Part shown: one piece after another, positions 7,620 to 14,236 of the stretch
Layout of the letters: each line of letters starts with the position of its first letter
Numbering within the stretch: the stretch's first letter is position 1
NCBI GenBank assembly: GCA_018609855.1
Contig: JAHENU010000058.1
Location: 1 to 15,617 of the forward strand
DNA from: Candidatus Nanohaloarchaea archaeon
Lineage (GTDB): Archaea > Nanohalarchaeota > Nanosalinia > Nanosalinales > JAHENU01
Reading direction: 5' to 3'
DNA length: 15,617 nucleotides
Notes under the pieces: model-generated
Seen by the model: the letters and a program-made list of their open reading frames with translations, nothing else
Databases searched by the model: none
What the model was told of the DNA's origin: nothing
Made by a program: the position numbers and the translations under genes

Positions 7620-8831
7620 TTACCCGTTATTTCGCCGTCGCCACCATCGGTATGCAAATATGCCTGCAATGATGACAGCTCCACCAATAACATACCAAAT
7701 GGTCGTATTACGTTCTTGCAAACCAAGCGCTACCGCTTCGGTATCACTATATAAGCGAGAAGTAATAGTACGATTAACAGTGAATGTCTCTCCAGCAGCA
7801 TTTTCGAACATCACGGAGACTGGTATTTGTAAAGTATCTTCAACAGTATTTGGTGGCACATGCACACGCAACTCTACTGTATCAAAATCGTCAGACCGCA
7901 TATTACCAATGTATATCTGGGAGGGACTCAGCAAGGTAAATTGCTCTGTATCTTGAACGTGTAGCTGTGTGAACCGAGATTCAACAGCACCTCGATTCAC
8001 CACACTCAGCGTAAGAGAGCCGGTCGTACCTTTTGTCTCTACTTCTTTACTATCTAAATGCACCTTAACATCCGGAACATCTCCTACAGACAGTCCAGTC
8101 TTCTCCTCGATAGTGTTCAATTGGCCAGCATCATCTTCATACGACACATTGACAGTGGTAAGATAGGTAGAAGCCTCAGCAGATTTCTTCGCCTTAACCG
8201 GAAATGTGACAGTCTGTCGACTTTGTGGAGCGATATGATCTACATACAGGGAAGATGTAGCACCCGCTGGCACAACAACGTCATCGGCCACATCCATAGA
8301 CACATCAACATCATACATAGGCGTTTTAGCAGTATTATGCAGCGTAAATTCCACTTTTCCTCGACCACCTGGCGCAAGTAAAGAGGGAGTTGTATCGACT
8401 TGCTCGATTTCTAAAACACTGTTCCGCTCTCGGATAGCTACGGGGACAGATTGTTCAACTGAAATCCCTTTGTCTTGTGAATGAAACCGGAAAGTCATTT
8501 CTTCCGTACCAGGTGATGCATCACCATTCACCCGCATATCAAAGGAAAAGCTGTATATTTCGCCAGGAAAAATCTCTCCTACGTCCCACTGTGTTTTTTC
8601 TGTACCAGGGACTCTGAATGGTCCTCCTGGATTAAAAGATATTTCCAAATCGGACCAATGCCCATCGCCAACATTCTGCACGGTAAAGAACACTGTCGCA
8701 TTATTCCCTATCAGCAATGGAAAAGGTTCTGTACGCACTACATCCACTTTGTATTGAGGACTCTCGCTACTCTGAGAAACCACAAGCGGCACTATAAACG
8801 CACACACTGCTATAATAACAAATATTCGCAT
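7620..8831 (-). CDS. Secreted CARDB/NEW3-like protein with C-terminal membrane anchor
   Basis: This 403-residue protein has a signal peptide (MRIFVIIAVCAFIVPLVVS, residues 1-19). Several beta-sandwich repeats typical of CARDB/NEW3 or S-layer-associated proteins follow, with recurring phrases such as ATVFFTVQNVG, KVEFTLHNT and LTLSVVNRG. A final membrane helix (about 376-395, IWYVIGGAVIIAGIFAYRWW) and a basic tail RRRNNG complete it. It should be exported and face outward, anchored at the C terminus. Lying between the ATPase and the permeases, it may be the extracellular partner or substrate-handling subunit, taking the place of a MacA-like adaptor; that is inferred. The ATG at 8831 follows the ATPase stop by four bases. 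An in-frame TTG at 8849 would overlap the ATPase gene and push the signal peptide inward, so it is not preferred. Confidence 0.87.
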   Translation of the reverse strand: MRIFVIIAVCAFIVPLVVSQSSESPQYKVDVVRTEPFPLLIGNNATVFFTVQNVGDGHWSDLEISFNPGGPFRVPGTEKTQWDVGEIFPGEIYSFSFDMRVNGDASPGTEEMTFRFHSQDKGISVEQSVPVAIRERNSVLEIEQVDTTPSLLAPGGRGKVEFTLHNTAKTPMYDVDVSMDVADDVVVPAGATSSLYVDHIAPQSRQTVTFPVKAKKSAEASTYLTTVNVSYEDDAGQLNTIEEKTGLSVGDVPDVKVHLDSKEVETKGTTGSLTLSVVNRGAVESRFTQLHVQDTEQFTLLSPSQIYIGNMRSDDFDTVELRVHVPPNTVEDTLQIPVSVMFENAAGETFTVNRTITSRLYSDTEAVALGLQERNTTIWYVIGGAVIIAGIFAYRWWRRRNNG

Positions 8832-8835
8832 AGAG

Positions 8836-9519
8836 CTAAGCACCAACAATCACACCATCTTGAATATGTATAATTCGTTGCGCGTGTCGCGCCACGGTTT
8901 TCTCATGTGTGACAATAATTATGGTAGTGCCATCTTTATTAAGCTTTTGAAAGAGCGCCATAATGGCTTCTTCTGTCTTGGAATCAAGATTACCTGTCGG
9001 CTCATCAGCTAAAATAACCTCAGGATCATTAGCTAAAGCCCGTGCCAATGCCACTCGTTGCTGCTGACCACCGGATAATTCGCTTGGTCGGTGATGTAAT
9101 CTCTCACTCAGGTCGACAAGTTCCAATAGTTCAGCTGCTCGCCGTCTTCTCTCATGTTGTGACACACTTTGGAAAAGCATAGGCAATGCTACATTCTCTA
9201 ATGCAGTCAATGTGCCAATAAGATTAAATTGTTGAAACACAAATCCTATTTTCTGGCCACGTAACTGCGCCAGTCGCGATTCACCTAGTTTCGAAATATC
9301 TTGCTGCTCTAAAAATATCTTACCACCAGTCGGTGTATCTAAACAGCCAACCATATTCATTAAAGTGCTTTTTCCAGAGCCAGACGGTCCCATAATAGCC
9401 ACAAACTCTTTTGGATAAATAGAGAGTGAAGCACCAGCCAGTGCAGAGGCCGTCACATCACCCATTTGATATATCTTTTCTACATCCTCAAGTCGGATCA
9501 ACGTAGATGTATCTGTCAT
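8836..9519 (-). CDS. ABC transporter ATPase, LolD/MacB family
   Basis: This 227-residue ATPase has every hallmark of the family. Walker [10 protein letters not shown] starts at 44, the Q-loop glutamine is at 96 in VFQQFNL, the signature LSGGQ is at 148-152, Walker B VILADE is at 168-173 followed by PTGNLDS, and the switch histidine is H205 in IVTHE. It hydrolyses ATP on the cytoplasmic face to drive the two permeases encoded downstream. The length is normal. The start at 9519 is backed by AGGAG at 9532-9528. It lies 38 bases after the small coiled-coil gene and four bases before the CARDB-like gene. Confidence 0.95.
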   Translation of the reverse strand: MTDTSTLIRLEDVEKIYQMGDVTASALAGASLSIYPKEFVAIMGPSGSGKSTLMNMVGCLDTPTGGKIFLEQQDISKLGESRLAQLRGQKIGFVFQQFNLIGTLTALENVALPMLFQSVSQHERRRRAAELLELVDLSERLHHRPSELSGGQQQRVALARALANDPEVILADEPTGNLDSKTEEAIMALFQKLNKDGTTIIIVTHEKTVARHAQRIIHIQDGVIVGA

Positions 9520-9527
9520 ACTGCCAT

Positions 9528-9544
9528 CTCCTATCCACAGATAG
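9528..9544 (-). promoter_or_regulatory. Ribosome site of the ABC ATPase next to a small hairpin
   Basis: On the minus strand AGGAG (9532-9528) lies eight bases before the ATG. Just upstream, CTATC-TGTG-GATAG (9544-9531) can fold into a 5-bp stem with a tetraloop. Its last two bases are the first two of the AGGAG, so the hairpin could partly mask the ribosome site. Confidence 0.4.
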
Positions 9545-9557
9545 AAACAGCGTTTTA

Positions 9558-9815
9558 TTAATAGCTTTCTATACTCGCCTGCAACTCACTATCAAGTGTC
9601 TGTTCGGGCCTTTTCGCTGATTGGCTCTCTTGCCGAAGCTGTCGAAGCTCATCTTGAATTTCAGCAATGTCTTGTGACAACAACGCCAATGCCACCCACA
9701 ATTGCTTTATAGCTCCGTTGAATCCAGAATAGGCCTCTTCATAATCCTGGGTCCGCCGCAACAGCCGATTCAGATGCGATTCTGTAGCCGGATCAAGCGT
9801 TTCATGCCAACTCAT
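9558..9815 (-). CDS. Small coiled-coil protein heading the ABC operon, unknown function
   Basis: This is an 85-residue soluble protein with no signal peptide. It is mostly helical, with a hydrophobic stretch (about 36-48, IKQLWVALALLSQ) and a heptad-like segment (about 49-65, DIAEIQDELRQLRQESQ). This suggests oligomerisation or binding to a partner. I do not recognise the family. Support for its being real comes from its position as first gene of the ABC operon, a weak TATA-like box at the expected distance, and the absence of a better gene in the segment. It ends 38 bases before the ATPase start. It could be a regulator or accessory of the exporter, or an unrelated passenger. Confidence 0.65.
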   Translation of the reverse strand: MSWHETLDPATESHLNRLLRRTQDYEEAYSGFNGAIKQLWVALALLSQDIAEIQDELRQLRQESQSAKRPEQTLDSELQASIESY

Positions 9816-9837
9816 GCCACATAATATACCTTTACGT

Positions 9838-9845
9838 TTTTAAGA
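9838..9845 (-). promoter_or_regulatory. Weak TATA-like box for the ABC operon
   Basis: TCTTAAAA on the minus strand ends 23 nt before the ATG at 9815. It is a poorer match than the other boxes, but the spacing fits a leaderless first gene. Confidence 0.35.
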
Positions 9846-9877
9846 ATACGGCTATGCATTACGTCGGTAGCTCTGGC

Positions 9878-9890
9878 AATGATTTATAAA
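9878..9890 (+). promoter_or_regulatory. TATA box and adjacent upstream element of the FKBP gene
   Basis: AATGATTTATAAA contains the TATA box TTTATAAA (9883-9890), whose end is 23 nt before the ATG at 9913. The same 13 bases occur at 14204-14216 in front of the metallo-hydrolase gene. A GGAGAT at 9902-9907 resembles a ribosome site, but would not be transcribed if initiation is at the ATG. Confidence 0.7.
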
Positions 9891-9912
9891 TGTACGTGAG
9901 CGGAGATAAGAT

Positions 9913-10596
9913 ATGGAAGAGAATGATTTTATCCAAATCCACTATATAGGTCGAATACAAGAAACAGGCGATGTCTTTGATTTGACAAAGGAAGATGTAG
10001 CACGAGAAGAAGACGTGTATGATGAAAATGAAGAATATGGCCCTATTACTATCATTGTAGGTAATTCCTCGCTTCTACCCGCCCTAGAACAAAAATTATA
10101 CGAAATGAGGGTAGGAGATGAAGCATCAGTGTCTTTGTCAGCTGAGGAAGCATTTGGCCAACGGAAGCGTGAGAATATCAAAAAGCTTTCAGCAAAGCAG
10201 TTTAAAAAGCAAGGAGTCAACCCAGAAGTAAATAGTGTCGTTCAAATCGGTGATCAAAAAGGAAGAGTTATTTCTGCCAATTCGGGCCGCGTATTAGTAG
10301 ATATGAATCATCCTTTGGCTGGTAAAGATGTGCGATATTGGATACGGGTTGAAGATAAGATAGAAGACGATGAAGTAAAGTTGCAACATCTTATGGAACA
10401 GAATCTCCCCGAGGTAAATTACGACACAAACGAGAGTACAGTGACGGTGAAAATTGCACAAGAACTCGATGAAACTGTAAAGGAACAATTACAAACAGCG
10501 TTGGAACAACAAATACACCGCTATACTACATACGAACATGTAGAGGTAACAACACCAGGTGCAACTACTGAGACCTCACACGAGAAGAATGTTTAA
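9913..10596 (+). CDS. FKBP-type peptidyl-prolyl isomerase, long archaeal SlyD-like form
   Basis: This 227-residue cytoplasmic protein catalyses cis-trans isomerisation of prolyl bonds and probably acts as a folding chaperone. The FKBP domain begins at IQIHYIGRIQ (7-16), continues through IIVGNSSLLPALEQKLYEM (47-65) and VGDEASV, and is interrupted by an insert-in-flap (about 80-135). It resumes at VDMNHPLAGKDVRYWIRV (129-146), the typical SlyD-type ending. A C-terminal acidic, mostly helical and strand extension (about 150-227) matches the longer archaeal form. There is no histidine-rich metal tail of the SlyD kind. The gene is first in the plus-strand group, divergent from the ABC operon, and probably leaderless. 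A TATA box for ftsZ overlaps its stop codon. Confidence 0.93.
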   Translation: MEENDFIQIHYIGRIQETGDVFDLTKEDVAREEDVYDENEEYGPITIIVGNSSLLPALEQKLYEMRVGDEASVSLSAEEAFGQRKRENIKKLSAKQFKKQGVNPEVNSVVQIGDQKGRVISANSGRVLVDMNHPLAGKDVRYWIRVEDKIEDDEVKLQHLMEQNLPEVNYDTNESTVTVKIAQELDETVKEQLQTALEQQIHRYTTYEHVEVTTPGATTETSHEKNV

Positions 10597-10599
10597 ATA
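10592..10599 (+). promoter_or_regulatory. Probable TATA box of ftsZ overlapping the preceding stop codon
   Basis: TTTAAATA spans the TAA stop of the FKBP gene (10594-10596). Initiation about 26 nt beyond its centre would be near 10622. This leaves a leader of about 12 nt that contains the AGGTGG ribosome site (10624-10629) ahead of the ATG at 10634. Read-through from the FKBP gene is also possible. Confidence 0.45.
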
Positions 10600-10633
10600 A
10601 ATTGTCACCAAAGGAAAGTAGGAAGGTGGTGGA

Positions 10634-11737
10634 ATGGTAGCTGAGCAGAACACATCAGAGCAAATTGAAACAGTGGGGGAGAAACCATCCTCTTCAGAAG
10701 TCGATGAAGAATTGAAACAAATTCTTGAAGAAAGAACGGCACAGATCGTGGTCGCTGGTGCAGGCGGTGCTGGCAACAACACAATTACACGGTTATCTAC
10801 GGTTGGTATTACTGGTGCTGATACGGTGGCCGTTAATGCCGATGCACAAGACTTGCTCTATGCTATGGCTGATAAGAAAATATTGATCGGAAAGGAATTG
10901 ACCCAGGGCTTTGGCGCTGGCGCTGACCCAAGTATTGGTGAAGAATCGGCCAATGAAAGCAAGGATCAGATAAAGAAATCTTTAGAAGGCGCTGATATGG
11001 TATTCATTACTTGCGGCCTTGGTGGCGGAACTGGTACTGGCTCTGTTCCCATTATTGCAGAAACAGCGAAAAAGATCGGCGCATTAACTGTTGGCATTGT
11101 AACTTTACCGTTCCAAATGGAAGGCCTTCAGCGGATGGAAAACGCCCGGTTAGGATTGGAAAAATTAGAACAAGTCGTTGATACGTTGATTGTAATTCCG
11201 AATGATAAATTGCTCGAAATTGTTCCTGATGTATCTCTGAATACGGCTTTTAAAATTGCTGATGAAATTCTTGTCAATGCTGTCAAAGGCGTGACGGAAT
11301 TAGTGACAAAGCCCGGCCTCATCAACCTTGACTTTGCAGATATCAGATCTGTTATGGGTGGTGGCGGCATCGCCATGATTGGCATGGGACAATCTGACTC
11401 TGAAAATAGAGCGAGAGAGGCTGTCTCAAAAGCATTGGCCAATCCTTTGCTTGATGTGGACATCGACGGAGGAACTGGTGCTTTGATTAATGTATCTGGC
11501 GGTCCCGAGATGACACTGAAAGAGGCACAAGAGGTCGTAAATGCGGTCTCTGAAAAATTAGAGCCGACAGCCAAAGTTATCTGGGGTGCTCAAGTATTAA
11601 AAGAGTTGGAAAATTCACTACGGACTATGATCATTATCACAGGCGTCAAGAGTCCTCAAATCTTTGGCCAGGAACATAGCTTCAAGGAAGAATACACGAA
11701 AGAGATTGAGAAAGAGCTCGGCATTGAATTCGTGTGA
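10634..11737 (+). CDS. ftsZ: Cell division GTPase FtsZ
   Basis: This 367-residue tubulin-fold GTPase polymerises into the division ring at midcell. A variable acidic N-terminal tail (about 1-34) precedes the first nucleotide-binding loop AGAGGAGNN (41-49). The tubulin signature GGGTGTGS is at 130-137. The T7 synergy loop NLDFADIRSVM (231-241) has the catalytic aspartates D233 and D236, so GTPase activity should be intact. The C-terminal activation domain ends with LGIEFV; no long disordered linker is seen. The length and motifs fit archaeal FtsZ. The start is supported by AAGGTGGT five to ten bases upstream. It lies 37 bases after the FKBP gene and nine bases before ppa. The usual archaeal neighbours secE/nusG are not present. 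Confidence 0.97.
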   Translation: MVAEQNTSEQIETVGEKPSSSEVDEELKQILEERTAQIVVAGAGGAGNNTITRLSTVGITGADTVAVNADAQDLLYAMADKKILIGKELTQGFGAGADPSIGEESANESKDQIKKSLEGADMVFITCGLGGGTGTGSVPIIAETAKKIGALTVGIVTLPFQMEGLQRMENARLGLEKLEQVVDTLIVIPNDKLLEIVPDVSLNTAFKIADEILVNAVKGVTELVTKPGLINLDFADIRSVMGGGGIAMIGMGQSDSENRAREAVSKALANPLLDVDIDGGTGALINVSGGPEMTLKEAQEVVNAVSEKLEPTAKVIWGAQVLKELENSLRTMIIITGVKSPQIFGQEHSFKEEYTKEIEKELGIEFV

Positions 11738-11746
11738 GGGCATAAG

Positions 11747-12292
11747 ATGACACATCCATGGCACGACATATCACCGGGAGAGAACACGCCTAAAGAAGTA
11801 AACGTAGTTGTTGAAGTGCCAAAAGATAGCCGGGTGAAATATGAACTTGATAAGGATACAGGGTTAATAACTCTTGATCGCGTTCTGTATTCTGCTTTGC
11901 ATTATCCTGGCGATTATGGCTTCATTCCGCAAAGCTACTGGTATGATGAAGATCCGATGGATGTCATAGTGTTATCGCATATTCCCGTCTATCCGGGAAC
12001 GTTGGTAAACGTGCGTGTAATCGGCGCATTTGAAATGGTAGACGACGACGATCAGGACGACAAAATTGTAGCTGTCCACACGGAAGACCCACGATTTGAT
12101 AATATACACACACTGAATGATGTGCCGCAACATATTCTGTCTGAGATCCAACATTTCTTTGAGACGTACAAACAATTAGAAGACAAACCAGTATCTATAG
12201 GCGAATGGAAAGAAAAAGACGGTGGCTGCCAGTACGTTATAGATTCAATTGCACTTTATTCGCAAACCTTCCACAGCACGGCAAAGCAATAG
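11747..12292 (+). CDS. ppa: Inorganic pyrophosphatase, family I
   Basis: This 181-residue cytoplasmic enzyme hydrolyses pyrophosphate to two phosphates, pulling aminoacylation and polymerisation reactions forward. Family I residues are in place: E23, K31 and E33 (KYE), R45, Y53, Y57, the metal-binding D67-E-D69-P-M-D72, D104-D105-K106, and Y141-K142. The signature reads DEDPMDV, with Glu where Gly/Ser/Asp/Asn is usual at the second position; its effect is unclear. The metal-binding aspartates are retained. The length is typical of a family I enzyme. The ATG follows the ftsZ stop by nine bases, with GAGGG (11736-11740) overlapping that stop as ribosome site. Co-expression with ftsZ is therefore likely. 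Its TAG abuts the TAA of the convergent Nudix gene. Confidence 0.95.
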   Translation: MTHPWHDISPGENTPKEVNVVVEVPKDSRVKYELDKDTGLITLDRVLYSALHYPGDYGFIPQSYWYDEDPMDVIVLSHIPVYPGTLVNVRVIGAFEMVDDDDQDDKIVAVHTEDPRFDNIHTLNDVPQHILSEIQHFFETYKQLEDKPVSIGEWKEKDGGCQYVIDSIALYSQTFHSTAKQ

Positions 12293-12721
12293 TTACAAAG
12301 AGCCAAGTTGTTGTAGCAAAGCCTGATACCGGTCAAGTAACGTCTTACTGGACTGTTCCATTTGAGACGGTAGTTCTTGTACGGGCCACCACTGCCATTT
12401 CGTTATCTCGCTCGATTCTGTTGCCTGAGGGGTGCCGGAGAAAGTTGAGCACAGATACCCTATTACTACCCAATGTTCGGTTTCTGTTACCTCATTCGTA
12501 ACCGAGAGCATCTGCAACTTGTCAGTGGCAATTTGCACACCAGTTTTCTCCGTCATCAAACGAGCAGCACAATCTGCAAAGGCCTCACCAAAGTGTAAAA
12601 AATCGCCCGGCAGTTCCCAGTGTTCTGTTGCATTGTCTTCAGAAATGCGTTGACCTAGCAACACGGTATGTTGCTCCATTAGCAGTACACGAACGTTGAC
12701 CGATATGTGTTGTGTGTTCAT
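12293..12721 (-). CDS. Nudix-fold protein with a degenerate Nudix box
   Basis: This 142-residue protein has the Nudix fold. VLLGQR (20-25) and WELPGDFLHFGE (35-46) mark the core strands. A C-terminal EITKWQWWPVQELP (105-118) resembles the NUDT15/MutT-like ending. In the consensus Gx5Ex7REUxEExGU, the first Gly is D40, E46 and R54 are kept, the Glu after Arg is L55, the first Glu of the pair is E58, the second is K59, and G61 remains. Two of the metal-binding acidic positions are therefore lost, so hydrolysis may be impaired or altered. It follows proS by seven bases on the same strand, so it is probably co-expressed with it. The substrate is unknown; a binding or regulatory role is possible. 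Confidence 0.85.
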   Translation of the reverse strand: MNTQHISVNVRVLLMEQHTVLLGQRISEDNATEHWELPGDFLHFGEAFADCAARLMTEKTGVQIATDKLQMLSVTNEVTETEHWVVIGYLCSTFSGTPQATESSEITKWQWWPVQELPSQMEQSSKTLLDRYQALLQQLGSL

Positions 12722-12728
12722 AGTATCC

Positions 12729-14186
12729 CTAATAATCTATAGCGACATATACCATTGCTGCAGCCGGTGCATCACAGACAATACACGACCCACTATCAAC
12801 ATGATTGTCTTCTTGTACATTGATGCCACGCACCTCGGCAGTTGTATCCTCCTTGATGCGTTCTGCACACGACTCACCTGATTCGATAGAGCAGAATGGA
12901 ATTCGCACAGTTTTCTCTTTTTCCAAATAGTGCTGCATATCTGTATATGAATCCGCCGTCACCAGAACAGTGTCCAGTGATTGCTCAGCTCGCTGACGCA
13001 GTGTATCTGTAAAGGTATTTGCAATGTCTGCTAGAGTCTCATAAAGCTCCGTCTGTGATACTGTGAGCTTTTCACCTGTATCCCGACGAACTATCGTCAC
13101 CCGCTGCTCTGCAACTTCTTTTGGCCCAATTTCTATCCGACAACAGGCGCCATGTAATTCCCAGTGGTTGTATTTTTCACCAGGGCTATTATCAGAATCA
13201 TCAAGGTAGATACGATAATGATCAGTGAGCATATTCTGAATCTCTTCACACTGTTTCATGACAGCCGTTGTATCATCACCAAACAGAACAGGGACAATCA
13301 CAGCCTGATATGGCGCAAGTGCAAATGGCAAGATCAGTCCGTTATTATCACCATGTACAGCAATGGTGGCTGCAATTTGGCGAGATACACCGGGTCCCCA
13401 GCACGTTTGCCAAGCATATCGCTCTTGTTTATCTGTATCAAAAAACGTAATGTCAAACGCCTCTGAGAAATTCTGGCCCAATTCATGGGTAGATCCAATT
13501 TGTAAACTCTTCCCGTTCGGTAACGGCACATCTGCAGTATAAGTATTCTTAGCACCGGCGAATTTATCCCAAGCTGGCCGCTGCATATAGAAAAATGGAA
13601 CGCCTAACTGATAGTAGACAACTCGTTCTGTCATTTCCATATCTTCTGCGATTTGCTCCTCCATCTCAGCTCGAGTGGCAAAGACATTATGCGATTCAAA
13701 CCATAGGAATTCTCGTTCTCGTAAAAATGGCTTAGTCATCTTTGTCTCATACCGAAAGACAGAGCCAAATTGGTACAATTTTAATGGCAGATCTCTATGC
13801 GATCTGATCCAGCGGGCATAAGAGGGATACATAGCAGTCTCTCCAGTCGGCTTTAATGCAAGCCGCTCTTCTAAAGGCGTTCCCTGTGAGCCGGCCTCTG
13901 ATACCCAAAACACTTCTGGTGCAAATCCTTCGACATGTTCTTGTTCCGTATAGAAATTCTGCTCTGGCACCACTGTCGGAAATTGAACCGGCAAATGACC
14001 GGTGCGGTGGAACTCACGCTCATAGAAATTCCGCAATTGCTCCACCATGAGCATAGTCATTGGTGTACGGACCACAAATCCTTTAGCTCCGTACTGTTGA
14101 TCAACCAGATCGGCCGCTTGCACCACTGTATTATACCACTCAGTAAACTGCTCATGTTTATCAACATCGAACTGGGTTGCCGGCAT
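12729..14186 (-). CDS. proS: Prolyl-tRNA synthetase, archaeal/eukaryal type
   Basis: This 485-residue class II synthetase attaches proline to tRNA-Pro in the cytoplasm. Counting from the ATG at 14186, visible blocks are LKPTGETAMYPSYARWI (111-127), motif 2 FRYETKMTKPFLREREFLW (144-162), and motif 3 with GPGVSRQIAATIAVHGDN (264-281). A C-terminal domain has four cysteines of the archaeal-type zinc site (C432, C440, C468, C471) and the characteristic final Tyr. It has no bacterial-type INS editing domain. An ATG at 14201 in the same frame is only eight bases from the TATA box, too close to be in the transcript. The ATG at 14186 is 23 nt from it, as in the other leaderless genes, and is preferred. 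The neighbouring Nudix gene follows seven bases downstream. Confidence 0.95.
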   Translation of the reverse strand: MPATQFDVDKHEQFTEWYNTVVQAADLVDQQYGAKGFVVRTPMTMLMVEQLRNFYEREFHRTGHLPVQFPTVVPEQNFYTEQEHVEGFAPEVFWVSEAGSQGTPLEERLALKPTGETAMYPSYARWIRSHRDLPLKLYQFGSVFRYETKMTKPFLREREFLWFESHNVFATRAEMEEQIAEDMEMTERVVYYQLGVPFFYMQRPAWDKFAGAKNTYTADVPLPNGKSLQIGSTHELGQNFSEAFDITFFDTDKQERYAWQTCWGPGVSRQIAATIAVHGDNNGLILPFALAPYQAVIVPVLFGDDTTAVMKQCEEIQNMLTDHYRIYLDDSDNSPGEKYNHWELHGACCRIEIGPKEVAEQRVTIVRRDTGEKLTVSQTELYETLADIANTFTDTLRQRAEQSLDTVLVTADSYTDMQHYLEKEKTVRIPFCSIESGESCAERIKEDTTAEVRGINVQEDNHVDSGSCIVCDAPAAAMVYVAIDY

Positions 14187-14203
14187 AATCGATGCTGTCA
14201 TAT

Positions 14204-14220
14204 AATGATTTATAAAATCA
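14204..14220. promoter_or_regulatory. Symmetric divergent TATA box for proS and the metallo-hydrolase gene
   Basis: TGATTT-ATA-AAATCA (14206-14220) is a perfect inverted repeat with a three-base centre and contains TTTATAAA (14209-14216), itself palindromic. Read leftwards, the box ends 23 nt before ATG 14186 of proS. Read rightwards, it ends 21 nt before ATG 14237 of the hydrolase. No second TATA box is visible in the 50 bases between those starts, so one element appears to drive both. Confidence 0.7.
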
Positions 14221-14236
14221 TGCCTTTTCCGTGAAT

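Noticed and set aside
8832..8849. TTG start for the CARDB-like protein
   Set aside because: It would overlap the ATPase gene and bury the signal peptide behind six extra residues. The ATG at 8831 starts a clean signal peptide.
14187..14201. Longer proS start (ATG at 14201)
   Set aside because: It is only eight bases from the TATA box. The ATG at 14186 matches the spacing of the other genes.
14231..14236. GTG start for the metallo-hydrolase
   Set aside because: It is 15 bases from the TATA box, closer than transcription would start. The ATG two codons later fits.
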